Shown: positions 14,715 through 25,327, counted from the first letter of the stretch. The stretch: 41,780 nucleotides of DNA from an uncultured Solobacterium sp. (GCA_900546285.1 URCJ01000011.1:1-41780), one strand, 5' to 3'. The notes: generated by a model not told the origin, from the letters alone. Translations and numbers: made by a program.

Positions 14715-17700
14715 TTATTCACCTAGATATATTTGGTCGTATTCCCCTGGCTCCTCATCGTCGTCATCATCTCTATTATGTAGAATAGTGATTGTTATAT
14801 TAATGATTAGAGAAAGTAATGTTGCCAGTATAGAAATCATACATGGATCAAAGAACACTGAAATCACGATACCAACTAGCAGGTTAATAATCAATGTTGT
14901 GATATTTACAGCCTTGTTGGTAAATGCGACATTAATGATAATAGCTAGTATAGAAACTGCTACTACAATAATATGCATCCAGTGACCACGTTTGTTAAAT
15001 TGTGCTATATATTCCTTTAATTCTGTAATTTTGCTAGTGTAATCCATTAGATTCTTATTTAGATTAGTATCTAAATTACATCCTTCAATTCCTTCAATCT
15101 CAGCTTCAATTTCAGCAATCTTAGCCTGGATTAATTTCCAATCTTTTGATTTATAATCTGATTTCTTTAAGCTGTCTTTAATTTGTTGGATTTGTAATCT
15201 TGCGTTTTCACATTTCTTAGCATTTTCTTCTGCTAAGTTGTCTTTTTCTTCTGCTGTTTTTGTATTAGTATATTCGATTTCAATATAGTCTTTTACGACT
15301 TCACTTGCCTTTACGAGATTGATTTTTGCTACTTTGTAAGTCTTTTCTTCTGTATTAATTTCGTAATTTTCTGGTACTTCAATTTGTTTGATAGTTCCAA
15401 TTACACCTTCAAATACATAAATTCTTGCCTTACCTTCCTTATCGGTAGTAGCACTAGCTTCTTGTTCATAAGAGTCCTTTAATAAATTGCCCTTCTTGTT
15501 ATATAAACCAAGTTTAACTCCCTTAACAGGCTCTCCATCTTGGTCCTTAACAGTAATCTCGATACCATATCTATTCTTTTCTGTGTTAATCCAAATAGCC
15601 TTCTTTAATACGATATCATTTGCCCATGCTAAACCATTTTCAAAGCCTTTTTCTCTTACAACCTTATATTCATTATTATCAGCAATATATCCATATGGAT
15701 GTTTAACCTTAACATAATAGCTTTCACCGTATACCATTGAGTCAAATGAAATTACATTGTTGTTTCTTTCTACTTTCTTTGAATCAACTTCTTGTCCCCA
15801 ACTAGTATAAAGAATTAATTTATCACCCTTAACAGCATTGATTACATTAACGGCAATTTTCATAGGGTCAAATCCGAATACCATACTTGCCTTTTTAATT
15901 GAACCATCTTTGTTAAATTCAACCTTAACATCTTGATCTTTTGAACCAAAATATCCATAAGGAGTATCTGCCTTAACGGTCCATGTTTTCTTTTGAGAAT
16001 ATGTTGTAGTTAATACGTCCTTACCCTTGTCGGCATCCTTCTTGTCTTGATTATCATATAAATGGAAGGTGGTTTCTAATTTACCATTAGTTCTGTTATC
16101 TTTACCAGATACAGCGATGATAATTTGATGTCCCTTAGCTGGCTTATCTTCGATCTCTTCTTTATCTTTTTTGAAATCAAAATCATCTGGTAATGTAGGT
16201 TCTAATTTATCACAGTTTTCATCACCAACTTTACATGCGTTTGGTTTTTCATAACCATCTGGTGTCTTTGTTTCAATAATTGTGTAATCATGTCCAAATG
16301 TTACTTCAACTTCTGCCTTACCGTTCTTATCTGTTGTTGTAATAGGTTCTTTAACAGCTTCTTCAATTGGTAGTTTGCCAGTAACCTTGTCATAAGTTGT
16401 GTATTCTGTTCCTTCTACTGGATTACCAGAATTATCTTTTTTAGTAATTACGATTGTATATTTATAAGGTTCTAGATTAATTTCTAAATCATAGAAATCC
16501 TTTTCAAAATTGAACTCAGGATACTTCTTGATTAAATCAATATTCCATTTTGTATTGTCTCCGTTTTCATCCTTAGCTGGTTTATATCCAAAAATAGTTT
16601 TGGTTTGTTCAACATAATAATCTTGACCATAAGTTACATTAAAGATTACTTCACCGTTTTTATCAGTTGCTTTTGTTCCAACAATTTCACAAACCTTAAC
16701 TTGCTTATTGTTTTCCCAGAACTTATGTGCCTTATCATACACTTCAACCGCATCATTGTATTCAGCTAACTTAACAGCATATTCAGTCATAGCCTTTTCG
16801 TATAGTTTCTTATCTGTATAATCAGTTTCAACTGGTTTTACAGGTTCAGTTATTGTTAATTTAGGTTCAGGTCTATCCTTTAATTCACACTTACTACCGT
16901 TGTATATAGTATATTCAATGCTTTCTGGTTTAACATCAGTAAACACTGAATTAGTACCATGAATTTTAATATTAAATGTTTCAGGAACTACATAACCAAT
17001 TTCGTTAATTTCATCAGTTTCAAAGTTAAAATCTGCATAATCTTCATTCATATGAATGTTATGAATTTCGTTGGTTAATTTATATCCAAAAGGAACTTTA
17101 ATTTGTTCTAAATGATAGTCATGTCCATAACTTAATGTAAAGCTTATCTTACCTTCTTCACTAGTTTTATATTCGATCTCTTTATTAGAAACTTCATCAA
17201 CTAATTTATAAGTAGCACCAACAACCTTTGTCTCGTGGAATTCTTTATTCAAGAATGTGTAATTCACTTTATAAGTCTTAGCTTCTTGTTTTACATTAAC
17301 TGTAATAACATCAGTTTCGAAAATAAATGGATCTGTTGGCTTTACTTTGTATTCATTTGTGTCATCCTTATAACCGAATTTGCTTCCTTCTTGCTTAATA
17401 AAGTAATCATGATCAATTCCATATTCTAATGTTGTTTTTGCTTGACCGTTTTCATCAGTAATTATTTCGCCAATCTTTGTAGGATTGCCGTTCGCATCTA
17501 ATTGTCCTTTATCATAAATTCCGTATGTAATACCTTGTACAGGCACATCATCATAAGCAGAATTTGTATTATTAACAACTACTGTAAAGTTAAGTGGAGT
17601 ATTAACAATTGAGATTGTAGCTGGTTTATTGTCAACTACTTTATAATTAGCTTCATCGGTTACTGTTGTTTTATATCCAAATGTTTCCTTTACAGTGAAT

Positions 17701-20700
17701 GTGTAAGCCATACCTTCTTGCTTATCAATTGTGAAAGTTGGAAGATATACTTTCTTACTAGTTCCATCTAAGATAGTGTCTTTATAAACACCCTTATTGA
17801 ATACGTCATAAGTCCATTCTTTACTTAATTTCATTTCATATTCGTTTGTTAAATTTCCAAATACATCATTGGTTGTAATGGTTCTTGTAATGAATTGACT
17901 GTCGTTATCTGGATTATCTGGATTAGTTGGTTCTGTTTGAGAATTAGGAGCAAACTTAATTACAACCTTAGCCACCAAGTCTTTCTCAGGAGCATTAGTA
18001 GGAATTGTTAAGGTTGTTTGACCATAATAATCGCTTACCTTACCATCAACAGTATTTCCGCCAACAAAGATTTTATAAGTCTTGCCAGCAACTAGCTTTA
18101 CTTCTTCACCAAATAATTGGTTTGTTTCATTTAATATGCCTGTATAGATAATATTATCTTTACTTTCACCAATCGCATAAGTAATATTAGTAATTGGAGT
18201 TTCTCCCTTTTCAGGTAAGTTTCCATATACACCTAATGTGAACTTAATTGGATTTTGACTCATATCGACGTTATAAACAGCATCCTTTTCAGTTACTGTT
18301 ACAACATTATCTTTAACAGCATAATAGCCAGCAACACTACCATTCTGCTTTACAGTATAAGGACCTTTTTCAAAATCAATATCAACATATTTATTACCTT
18401 GATCACCAAATGTTACAGTGTTAATATTTGTATTTGTATTATCATAGATATCAAATTTAGCAGCAGTATTTGATTTGATGTTTATTCTTGCGTATTGATA
18501 ATCGTTTGTATTTAATACAACCTTATTAGTTTCACCCTTCTTAGCTAAACCATTTGCGTCAGTTACATAAGTTCTATAACCTGAGTTATATTTATTGCTA
18601 CCTGTTAAACCATAAATACCATTAATGAAGTTTGATAACCAACCTTCTGTGTTTTCTAATTTAACCTTAGCGCTTACTTCATATTCTACACCAGCTGGCA
18701 CGGTGAATTGTGCTGTTGCCTTTTGGTTTGTTTTAGGGTTCATTTCAAATGTATAAACAGCTTTGCCATCTTCTTTTTTGAATGTAGCATTAGTACTATT
18801 TAATTCATTCCATTTAGTCCAATCGGTTTCATTATTCCATACACCACAGTAATCAGCGTTTGCTATATTACATACACTATTAACATTTTGAGTGTCTTTG
18901 ATAGTTAATTTAACAGTATTAATTACACTTCTATCTAACTTAACATTATCTAAAATACTTTCAACATTAATTACTGCCTTTTGACGAGTGAAATCAAAAT
19001 ATTGAATGTGTTCGTCATTTACACTTTCAGAAACAAATGATCTACAAGCATATTTGTCTGCATCAACATCACAAGTTTGTTTTACATCATAATATAAATT
19101 ATTATTTACATTCTTAACTGTAATTAACTTATCAGTTGGAACATCTAATGTATAAGAATAATATCCGTTGTTATCAAGACAAACCTTATTTATTTCATTG
19201 CCAGTACATCTATCAATATTTTCACCTAGATGCATAACGATAGTAGAAGTTGAGTTAATCATTTCTCCGTTTTTACCGTCATCACCATAGTTATATGTAG
19301 TGTTACCAACATTTACATTAAATACTGCATTTAAATTACCAATATCTGTTTTGGCTTTTAATGTAAGTTTAGCTGTATCAATAACTAAATCAAAATTAGT
19401 TGCTCCTTGGTTTTCTTCTTCGTAGTGAGTCATTGGAAGAGATACGCTCTTATACCAAGAATCTTCTGCTAAATATCCATTAAATGGAGCATAAGCACCA
19501 GATAAATCGGTAATCCAAGAACCACCCAAATATCCTGTATAGTCTATATCAGGTTGTAGCGCTTTACCACTAGCACTTCCAGATTCAAACTTAATACCAG
19601 TTTTAGTTGTTGGAGCTGCTACATAAATATTCTTGTTAGCAGGTTTTGCATCGGTATTAGCACCAAAGTACATTTCTACACCAGCAACTGGAACACCACT
19701 ACCTGTTGTAGCCTTAACTGAAACTTTTGTATAAGGTTGCTTCATATAAGAAGTAATTACGCAACCACCCTTTCCAGTTGTAATTGTGCTACCACCAAAC
19801 ATTGGTTCATGCGTTGTACCATTAGTTTCTACTTTAATCATCTTTGATTTTTTGTTCAAAGCAATTGTAGTTTCGCCTGTACCGGCACCATTAAATTCAT
19901 TAGCCTTAATTTCATATCCAGAATCCCAAGAATAGTATCTATCCTTTGTTAATGATTCTTGAACAATCTTATAGGTCTTATATCTATCAACATTCTTGAA
20001 TGAACCACTAGTTCCTTCAAGTGTTGCTAATTCTTTTGATTCATCATTTACTTCGCTAGTAATTACTTGTGCGAAATAATTAAAATTAACATCATGCTCA
20101 GTATTTTGAACATTATATTTAACAGTACAACTTTCAGTTAAACATTCATACAATTTAAATCTTGCTGAATTTTCACTGTTGAAATTATAGGTTGCTTTTA
20201 AATATTGGTTATCAACAATCAATTCTGTTCTTGGATCGTTTTTGTATTCATCCTTTGCATTATCGAAAGTTGTAAATACAATATATTCCTTTCCAAGTTC
20301 AGTCTTATAATCTTTTCTATCAATATCCTTTGTATTACTTGAATACATTTCTGGTGTTTCTACCATTGTTAGATAATCGTTTGTTTTTCCAGTTGTGCTA
20401 TTGTCATAACCAACTTTTTCAATGCTATTATTAACAGCTGATACTACTAAATGAGTATTTTCTGGGATTGTATAAGTTATTGTTGTAGTACTGTTTTTGT
20501 TAACATTCTTTATTTTTTCAATCACATTCTTTTGTGGCTCACCAGCTTTAACTGACTGAGCAAATTCATCTGCGGTTTCATCCATTCGTCTGCCAGTAAG
20601 GTTATCAAAAATTTCTACCTTAACAGTATTAGAAACAGTTTTACCGTTGTCATTTTTTAAAGTTGCTGTGAATGTTTTTACATTTCTTGTAGCACCAACT

Positions 20701-22721
20701 TGGACGGTATGACCTTCGTCCATGCTTGTTGTAAATGAATTAGCTGTTAATACTTCTTCTCTATATTCTTTACTCTTATGAGTGTTTCTTATATCAGATG
20801 TGTAATAGATCGGATTTGTTTTATCACTACTTACGGTAAAGTCGGAGTCAAATAAAACATTCCAAGTCTTTTGTTCATTAGCATTTAATGTGGTTTTTTC
20901 ACCATTTACATTTATATCAATAGCAACTCTATCGTTTGTATTCTTAACAGTTAGTGGGTATTTATTTGCTTCAAATTTAGCAAATAATTTTTTATCGCCA
21001 ACTGAACCTAATTCAATTACATCAACTTTGTTTGTAAAGGTGCCTTCGCTATACCAGCCAGTAAAGGTATAACCTCTTCTTACTGCGTTAGTTAATACAA
21101 TATCTTGTGTTTCAACTGTATAAGTTAAAGGATTACTTTGTGTTGTTTTGTTATTAGCTGGATATCTATTTCCAATTTCTAATGAATAATCAATCTTGTA
21201 AGTAATAATGTCATATGTTAAATCAATTACACGATTATTGTTTGGAGTATCCCACTTAACGGTTTTAGTTGGAGTTACGTATCCTGCGATATCCTCACCT
21301 CTTAAAGTAACGTCTTCATCAAACTTATGAGTTTCTTTAAACTCTTTTAATACCTTACCAGTACTTGATACATATCTGATTGTGTATTCGTAATCATTTG
21401 CTGTCCACTTAGCTGTATATGAATTATTTCCATTAGAATTCACAGATTGCCCAGCTTGATAGGTATTACCCCCATTTGTCCAGCCAGAGAATGTATACCC
21501 ATCTCTACTGGCAGTCGGTAACGTAACATTTGGCCATCCATCTCTACCGTTTTCTGCGTAATTAGCTGTTGCTTCTCTATCAGAAGTAAAATTAGCATCA
21601 AAATTACTAAAACCAGTAAATCTCCAATGTATGTTTCTACTTATTGAATCGCTATTCTTAGATAACGTTACATTTGTTGAACCGTTGCCTTTATTCCCAT
21701 CATATCTTACAGTAGCACCTTCACTAGTGTCACCCTTCCAGCAATTAGGAGCACTTACAGAACCACTCCAACCGCCATATGAGCAAGAACCCCATTTGTA
21801 ATTGCTACATTTCTTTGAACCATTATATCTAGTTCTAGTATCGCTTCCTTTATCACAAGAGCCACCATTTGCATTATAACTTTGAGTTACTGTTATTCCA
21901 TTGGAGCATGTTTGTGTTTTACCATTATCACATTCAGGAGTAATTAACCCCCAATCTTCGCATGAATAACTTTTATTTCCTGTGCTAGGAAATAAGGTAA
22001 GGGTCTTATTGCCGTTTTTTGATTTACTGTATGAAATTGTTACATTACGACCGCCACTGCTTAATAAATCTTTCTCGACAAAGGCAGCCTGAGAGCCAGC
22101 GGTTCCAGAAGAATTTATTGCGTTGTAAGTTTGTCCATTTGAAACTATTTTATTTGCTTTAACAGTAAAAGTTCCTCCATGTTTACAATTAATTGAAATT
22201 GCTATTGTTGTAGGACCAAGTGGCATTACTTCATTAGAATTACTTAACTCATCCAAGGTTTCTTCTGTTAATTCGTTTATTTGTTGAATTTGGTTGGAAG
22301 TAACAGAAACTTCTTCTCCGCCTTTAAATGAACTGTACATGTAATATTTACCTTCACTATCTTTAAATACATGGCCATTATCAAAGGTCAAGAAGTACTC
22401 TTCATCTTTTGTTAAACCTTCAATTTCTAGAATGCCATCTTTAATTTCTAGTTCTTCTAAAAATTCTCCGTTATCATAGTCCTCAGTTTCCTTTCCATCT
22501 TTCATGCATACATGAACAGGAACTTTCGTACCATCATAATCTTTAAACTTTCCTATACTTACAGTATCATCAAGTTCTAGGGGATTTCCTTCTTCATCTA
22601 AAAAACTGATAACTGTCTTTGTTACTTCTTCTTTTTGAACATCTTCCGCATTAAGAGGATTAAATAATCCTAGCATAAATATAGAAGACAAAAGGAATAT
22701 GAACATCTTCTTATTTTTCAT
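14715..22721 (-). CDS. Giant membrane-anchored adhesin with InlB, MucBP-like and Cna-B-like repeats (2668 aa)
   Basis: The signal peptide spans 1-25 (PLNA-E). An N-terminal Cna-B/SpaA-like domain (about 30-165) is followed by a Cys/Trp/Ser-rich region to about 330. InlB B-repeats lie near 335-435 and 505-585 (GYTFSGW, GYTFTGWY), with a MucBP-like module between (YTIRYVSSTGKVLKEF). A long middle region holds diverse beta modules. From about 1650 to 2450 there are many Cna-B-like repeats with the pattern Y.I....TTDENGQA...L.YG.DY...Q....GY. The C-terminus has a charged coiled coil (about 2490-2560), then three hydrophobic helices and an acidic tail (DDDDDEEPGEYDQIYLGE). It is thus held by membrane helices rather than by LPXTG. 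AGAGG precedes the ATG by 9 nt. A colonisation or adhesion role is inferred from the modules. Confidence 0.85.
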   Translation of the reverse strand: MKNKKMFIFLLSSIFMLGLFNPLNAEDVQKEEVTKTVISFLDEEGNPLELDDTVSIGKFKDYDGTKVPVHVCMKDGKETEDYDNGEFLEELEIKDGILEIEGLTKDEEYFLTFDNGHVFKDSEGKYYMYSSFKGGEEVSVTSNQIQQINELTEETLDELSNSNEVMPLGPTTIAISINCKHGGTFTVKANKIVSNGQTYNAINSSGTAGSQAAFVEKDLLSSGGRNVTISYSKSKNGNKTLTLFPSTGNKSYSCEDWGLITPECDNGKTQTCSNGITVTQSYNANGGSCDKGSDTRTRYNGSKKCSNYKWGSCSYGGWSGSVSAPNCWKGDTSEGATVRYDGNKGNGSTNVTLSKNSDSISRNIHWRFTGFSNFDANFTSDREATANYAENGRDGWPNVTLPTASRDGYTFSGWTNGGNTYQAGQSVNSNGNNSYTAKWTANDYEYTIRYVSSTGKVLKEFKETHKFDEDVTLRGEDIAGYVTPTKTVKWDTPNNNRVIDLTYDIITYKIDYSLEIGNRYPANNKTTQSNPLTYTVETQDIVLTNAVRRGYTFTGWYSEGTFTNKVDVIELGSVGDKKLFAKFEANKYPLTVKNTNDRVAIDINVNGEKTTLNANEQKTWNVLFDSDFTVSSDKTNPIYYTSDIRNTHKSKEYREEVLTANSFTTSMDEGHTVQVGATRNVKTFTATLKNDNGKTVSNTVKVEIFDNLTGRRMDETADEFAQSVKAGEPQKNVIEKIKNVNKNSTTTITYTIPENTHLVVSAVNNSIEKVGYDNSTTGKTNDYLTMVETPEMYSSNTKDIDRKDYKTELGKEYIVFTTFDNAKDEYKNDPRTELIVDNQYLKATYNFNSENSARFKLYECLTESCTVKYNVQNTEHDVNFNYFAQVITSEVNDESKELATLEGTSGSFKNVDRYKTYKIVQESLTKDRYYSWDSGYEIKANEFNGAGTGETTIALNKKSKMIKVETNGTTHEPMFGGSTITTGKGGCVITSYMKQPYTKVSVKATTGSGVPVAGVEMYFGANTDAKPANKNIYVAAPTTKTGIKFESGSASGKALQPDIDYTGYLGGSWITDLSGAYAPFNGYLAEDSWYKSVSLPMTHYEEENQGATNFDLVIDTAKLTLKAKTDIGNLNAVFNVNVGNTTYNYGDDGKNGEMINSTSTIVMHLGENIDRCTGNEINKVCLDNNGYYSYTLDVPTDKLITVKNVNNNLYYDVKQTCDVDADKYACRSFVSESVNDEHIQYFDFTRQKAVINVESILDNVKLDRSVINTVKLTIKDTQNVNSVCNIANADYCGVWNNETDWTKWNELNSTNATFKKEDGKAVYTFEMNPKTNQKATAQFTVPAGVEYEVSAKVKLENTEGWLSNFINGIYGLTGSNKYNSGYRTYVTDANGLAKKGETNKVVLNTNDYQYARINIKSNTAAKFDIYDNTNTNINTVTFGDQGNKYVDIDFEKGPYTVKQNGSVAGYYAVKDNVVTVTEKDAVYNVDMSQNPIKFTLGVYGNLPEKGETPITNITYAIGESKDNIIYTGILNETNQLFGEEVKLVAGKTYKIFVGGNTVDGKVSDYYGQTTLTIPTNAPEKDLVAKVVIKFAPNSQTEPTNPDNPDNDSQFITRTITTNDVFGNLTNEYEMKLSKEWTYDVFNKGVYKDTILDGTSKKVYLPTFTIDKQEGMAYTFTVKETFGYKTTVTDEANYKVVDNKPATISIVNTPLNFTVVVNNTNSAYDDVPVQGITYGIYDKGQLDANGNPTKIGEIITDENGQAKTTLEYGIDHDYFIKQEGSKFGYKDDTNEYKVKPTDPFIFETDVITVNVKQEAKTYKVNYTFLNKEFHETKVVGATYKLVDEVSNKEIEYKTSEEGKISFTLSYGHDYHLEQIKVPFGYKLTNEIHNIHMNEDYADFNFETDEINEIGYVVPETFNIKIHGTNSVFTDVKPESIEYTIYNGSKCELKDRPEPKLTITEPVKPVETDYTDKKLYEKAMTEYAVKLAEYNDAVEVYDKAHKFWENNKQVKVCEIVGTKATDKNGEVIFNVTYGQDYYVEQTKTIFGYKPAKDENGDNTKWNIDLIKKYPEFNFEKDFYDLEINLEPYKYTIVITKKDNSGNPVEGTEYTTYDKVTGKLPIEEAVKEPITTTDKNGKAEVEVTFGHDYTIIETKTPDGYEKPNACKVGDENCDKLEPTLPDDFDFKKDKEEIEDKPAKGHQIIIAVSGKDNRTNGKLETTFHLYDNQDKKDADKGKDVLTTTYSQKKTWTVKADTPYGYFGSKDQDVKVEFNKDGSIKKASMVFGFDPMKIAVNVINAVKGDKLILYTSWGQEVDSKKVERNNNVISFDSMVYGESYYVKVKHPYGYIADNNEYKVVREKGFENGLAWANDIVLKKAIWINTEKNRYGIEITVKDQDGEPVKGVKLGLYNKKGNLLKDSYEQEASATTDKEGKARIYVFEGVIGTIKQIEVPENYEINTEEKTYKVAKINLVKASEVVKDYIEIEYTNTKTAEEKDNLAEENAKKCENARLQIQQIKDSLKKSDYKSKDWKLIQAKIAEIEAEIEGIEGCNLDTNLNKNLMDYTSKITELKEYIAQFNKRGHWMHIIVVAVSILAIIINVAFTNKAVNITTLIINLLVGIVISVFFDPCMISILATLLSLIINITITILHNRDDDDDEEPGEYDQIYLGE

Positions 22722-22823
22722 ATAAAATACCTCTTGAAGATGATACTTTTTAAAACGATGATTTAATTATTTTTAAATAGAGAAGTTTATGTATAATATT
22801 TGTAGAAACTTTTTAAAAGTTTG

Positions 22824-22871
22824 GGCTGGTCGAAAGACCCGGGTTCACATTAAGGCGGGTAAGACACCCGC
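22824..22871 (+). other. Two-hairpin GC-rich element upstream of the giant adhesin
   Basis: GGTC-GAAA-GACC (22828-22839, GNRA tetraloop) is followed by GGGTTCACATTAAG and then GCGGGT-AAGAC-ACCCGC (22855-22871). It is far more GC-rich than its surroundings and lies between divergent terminator and leader sequences. It might be a decayed insertion end or a small structured RNA. I cannot assign it. Confidence 0.4.
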
Positions 22872-22886
22872 TGTTTATATAAAAAT

Positions 22887-22915
22887 AAAATCTCCTGCTT
22901 TAAGTAGGAGATTTT
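22887..22915. terminator. Terminator after the 221-residue lipoprotein gene
   Basis: AAAATCTCCT and AGGAGATTTT pair around a 9-nt loop directly next to the stop codon at 22916. T-runs are present on both strands, so it can work in both directions. Confidence 0.85.
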
Positions 22916-23581
22916 CTAATGACTTTGTCTTATATTTGATACATATGATTCTTCGTGTATATTACTTCTAACTTTTTCATTTAGATCAAACCAGCCATAG
23001 CCTTGTGCATAATCACTCTCGGTGATTTTTCTATAAGCATTTTCTATTTTTGTTATGTTGTTTGATTCAATTATGTTGTATTCATAATCTTTTGCAACAG
23101 CTAAGATTATTGTTTTATAAACTCTCTTAGTTTTGCCATCTTTATTAAAGTCAATAACCAATTTAATTGGTCTAAAACTATCATAATTTAATGTGGCTTC
23201 TTTTGAAATCTTATTTTCTTCATCTAATTTTAAATCATGAGTATCTAATAGTTCGTATTTTTCGTTACGTTCAGTTTTTTGCATACCACTTACTATTTCA
23301 AGTTTTTTGCCTTCATAATCTTTTAATTCTTCTACTGTAAAAGTACTCAAAGATTGGCCCAACCAATTAATAGTATAAGAATCTGCGTTCGTTTCAATAT
23401 CTAGATAATTATCTAAATTATTTGTAAATTCATCTACATCAGTGCCTTCTCTAATTAAGATAAATTCTGCGTTATTTTTAATCTCGACATCATATTCTAA
23501 TGGTTCAATAACCTTTAAGCTATTATTAGAACCACACGCAAATAACATTAACAAAATAGGTATTAGTAATAATTTTCTCAT
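22916..23581 (-). CDS. Lipoprotein, second gene of a coupled pair (221 aa)
   Basis: MRKLLLIPILLMLFAC is a lipoprotein signal peptide with lipobox LFAC (Cys16). The mature part is a beta-rich sequence with no family I recognise (acidic, EGTDVDEF, NWLGQSLSTF, RVYKTIILAVAKDY). The ATG overlaps the TGA stop of the 571-residue gene as ATGA, with AGAGG just upstream inside that gene, so the two are translated together. This overlap also shows that TGA is a stop here. It ends at the 22887-22915 terminator. Confidence 0.75.
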   Translation of the reverse strand: MRKLLLIPILLMLFACGSNNSLKVIEPLEYDVEIKNNAEFILIREGTDVDEFTNNLDNYLDIETNADSYTINWLGQSLSTFTVEELKDYEGKKLEIVSGMQKTERNEKYELLDTHDLKLDEENKISKEATLNYDSFRPIKLVIDFNKDGKTKRVYKTIILAVAKDYEYNIIESNNITKIENAYRKITESDYAQGYGWFDLNEKVRSNIHEESYVSNIRQSH

Positions 23582-25293
23582 TTTGCGCCTCTCATATCAT
23601 ATTGATAACTTCCGTGAACACTTGAATATGCAGTAAAAGCATTATATCCTGCTTCTTGACAAGTGCTTATATATCCATCAAGCTCATAATTGAATATTTC
23701 TGGATTTTCATTTGTATCAAATTCAATCATCGTGTTAAGCCCCCTATCAAAGCCAAAATCTTTATCATATAACTGTGAGGTGTTTGTAAATTTAAATATA
23801 TTTAATGTTCCGCTTGAATTCAAACGATAGGCATAATCATTTACCTGAATATAATTAAATATAGCTGCTAAATAATTTATTGGAGCTTCTAAAAAATAAG
23901 CATTTGATTCGTTTCCTCCGTGTAAAGAAAACCTATTTAATTCGCTAGCATAATAATAATCAAAAGGAAAATTACAGTTATTTATTTTATTAAAACAATA
24001 ACCTTTCTCTTTTAAACTATTAAAGCTATTTATTGCCATAGGAACGGAGTTATCTGCTTCGCTTTTTCCGTAATATGAAGGGATACTATATTTTATTGTT
24101 GGAATAACAACCTTACCTACCATATTATTAGCAATAGTAAAATCCACAGAATCGTCAGCATAAATAATCTTTGTATCAACATAATATCCATCAGCATTTA
24201 CTCTATTCCATTTAGAATTATATGGAGTTGTATAGAAGTGACCATCTTCATCCTTTGAAGTTAAGATGCCAAAGTGGTATCTATTGTTACTGTTAATGAC
24301 ATCCTTAGCGATATTTTTTTTATCAGATAAATTAATATTACTATTAATATCTAATACATCAGTGTTGCCACTTGAAACAGATAACGAATATAAAGTTTGG
24401 TCATGATTGTTTCTATCGTTAAATAAATCAAGAACATCTTCATCATTATTTGCCAGTAAGATGTAATTGGTCATTTCTTTTTCAGCTGAATTAACTTCCT
24501 TTTTTAATTCGATATTAACTACCTTTTCAGTAACTGTTGTAAGTTCTTGTGGAGCATAAACACTATAAGGTGTATAACCTTCATTTGTATAATGTTCATA
24601 TTCTTCTAAACCATAAGGAATATAATCAATTCTATCTTGTGTATTTTCAGGATAAGTAATAGGTAAATCAATACCTCTTAAAGCTTTCATAAATACTGTT
24701 GGTTCTATTCTTCCCTTAATACAACCATCAGATAAAGAACCATCATTTTGATACGCATAAATTGTATTAACACCGTTAGAAAAAGAAATAACATCATCTG
24801 TGATATTAACTTCCTTCATCCACTCAGGATTAATATCATGATTCAAGAAAGTATATACTTCTCTATTAGTCTTAAAGACATTATTAAAGACTTCTTCTAC
24901 TTTTTCCTTATCACCACTTGCATATAAGTAAACACCATCTTCAATCATAGTACTTGCAGTATAGATATCATCATTAGAAGTAGAACCAGTATTTAACTTA
25001 TCACTTGTAATCATTACCTTTAAACTAGAACTAGTAGTAAAGTAATTATTCTTATTATTAAAGTTAATAGAATCATTAACAGTCACACCATAATAAGCAT
25101 CATTACACTTAATGATTACATTAGACACTTTAATTACTTTATCATCTGTATTGTAGGCAATTCTAACAGTAGCATCCACAGTTCCTTTTTCTTCATATTT
25201 ACTATTAGTACAAGCTACTAATGATAAAGATAATAAGCAACATAGAAGGACTTTTTTTGTTAGTCCAATTTTAAATTTAACTTTATTTTTCAT
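23578..25293 (-). CDS. Large lipoprotein of unknown function (571 aa), apparently leaderless
   Basis: The signal peptide ends in lipobox LVAC (Cys28). The mature protein is acidic and rich in N, Y and D, with modules I do not recognise (CNDAYYGVTVNDSI, FLNHDINPEWMKEV, IPTIKYSIPSYYGKSEADN). No Shine-Dalgarno lies before the ATG. Instead an extended -10 (TGGTATAAT, 25308-25300) is 6 nt away, so the transcript should begin at or next to the A of the ATG. The gene overlaps the 221-residue lipoprotein gene by 4 bases. Both may act with the giant adhesin encoded next to them; that link is inference. Confidence 0.75.
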   Translation of the reverse strand: MKNKVKFKIGLTKKVLLCCLLSLSLVACTNSKYEEKGTVDATVRIAYNTDDKVIKVSNVIIKCNDAYYGVTVNDSINFNNKNNYFTTSSSLKVMITSDKLNTGSTSNDDIYTASTMIEDGVYLYASGDKEKVEEVFNNVFKTNREVYTFLNHDINPEWMKEVNITDDVISFSNGVNTIYAYQNDGSLSDGCIKGRIEPTVFMKALRGIDLPITYPENTQDRIDYIPYGLEEYEHYTNEGYTPYSVYAPQELTTVTEKVVNIELKKEVNSAEKEMTNYILLANNDEDVLDLFNDRNNHDQTLYSLSVSSGNTDVLDINSNINLSDKKNIAKDVINSNNRYHFGILTSKDEDGHFYTTPYNSKWNRVNADGYYVDTKIIYADDSVDFTIANNMVGKVVIPTIKYSIPSYYGKSEADNSVPMAINSFNSLKEKGYCFNKINNCNFPFDYYYASELNRFSLHGGNESNAYFLEAPINYLAAIFNYIQVNDYAYRLNSSGTLNIFKFTNTSQLYDKDFGFDRGLNTMIEFDTNENPEIFNYELDGYISTCQEAGYNAFTAYSSVHGSYQYDMRGAK

Positions 25294-25299
25294 GTAATA

Positions 25300-25327
25300 A
25301 TTATACCATTTACACTATTCTTAATAA
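25300..25327 (-). promoter_or_regulatory. Extended -10 promoter placed directly before an ATG (leaderless)
   Basis: On the minus strand TTATTA (25327-25322), a 16-bp spacer ending in TGG, then TATAAT (25305-25300). Six bases remain before the ATG at 25293, which puts +1 on the start codon. Confidence 0.6.

Noticed and set aside
14715..22721. Sortase (LPXTG) anchoring of the giant protein
   Set aside because: No LPXTG-like motif near the C-terminus; three hydrophobic helices and an acidic tail are present.
22789..22971. 60-residue + strand frame across the two-hairpin element and terminator
   Set aside because: It runs through strong hairpins and has no Shine-Dalgarno; composition looks random.
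23578..23581. Mollicute code with TGA as tryptophan
   Set aside because: Reading TGA through gives only a few more codons and breaks the overlapping start of a clear lipoprotein gene; tryptophan is TGG in all other genes.
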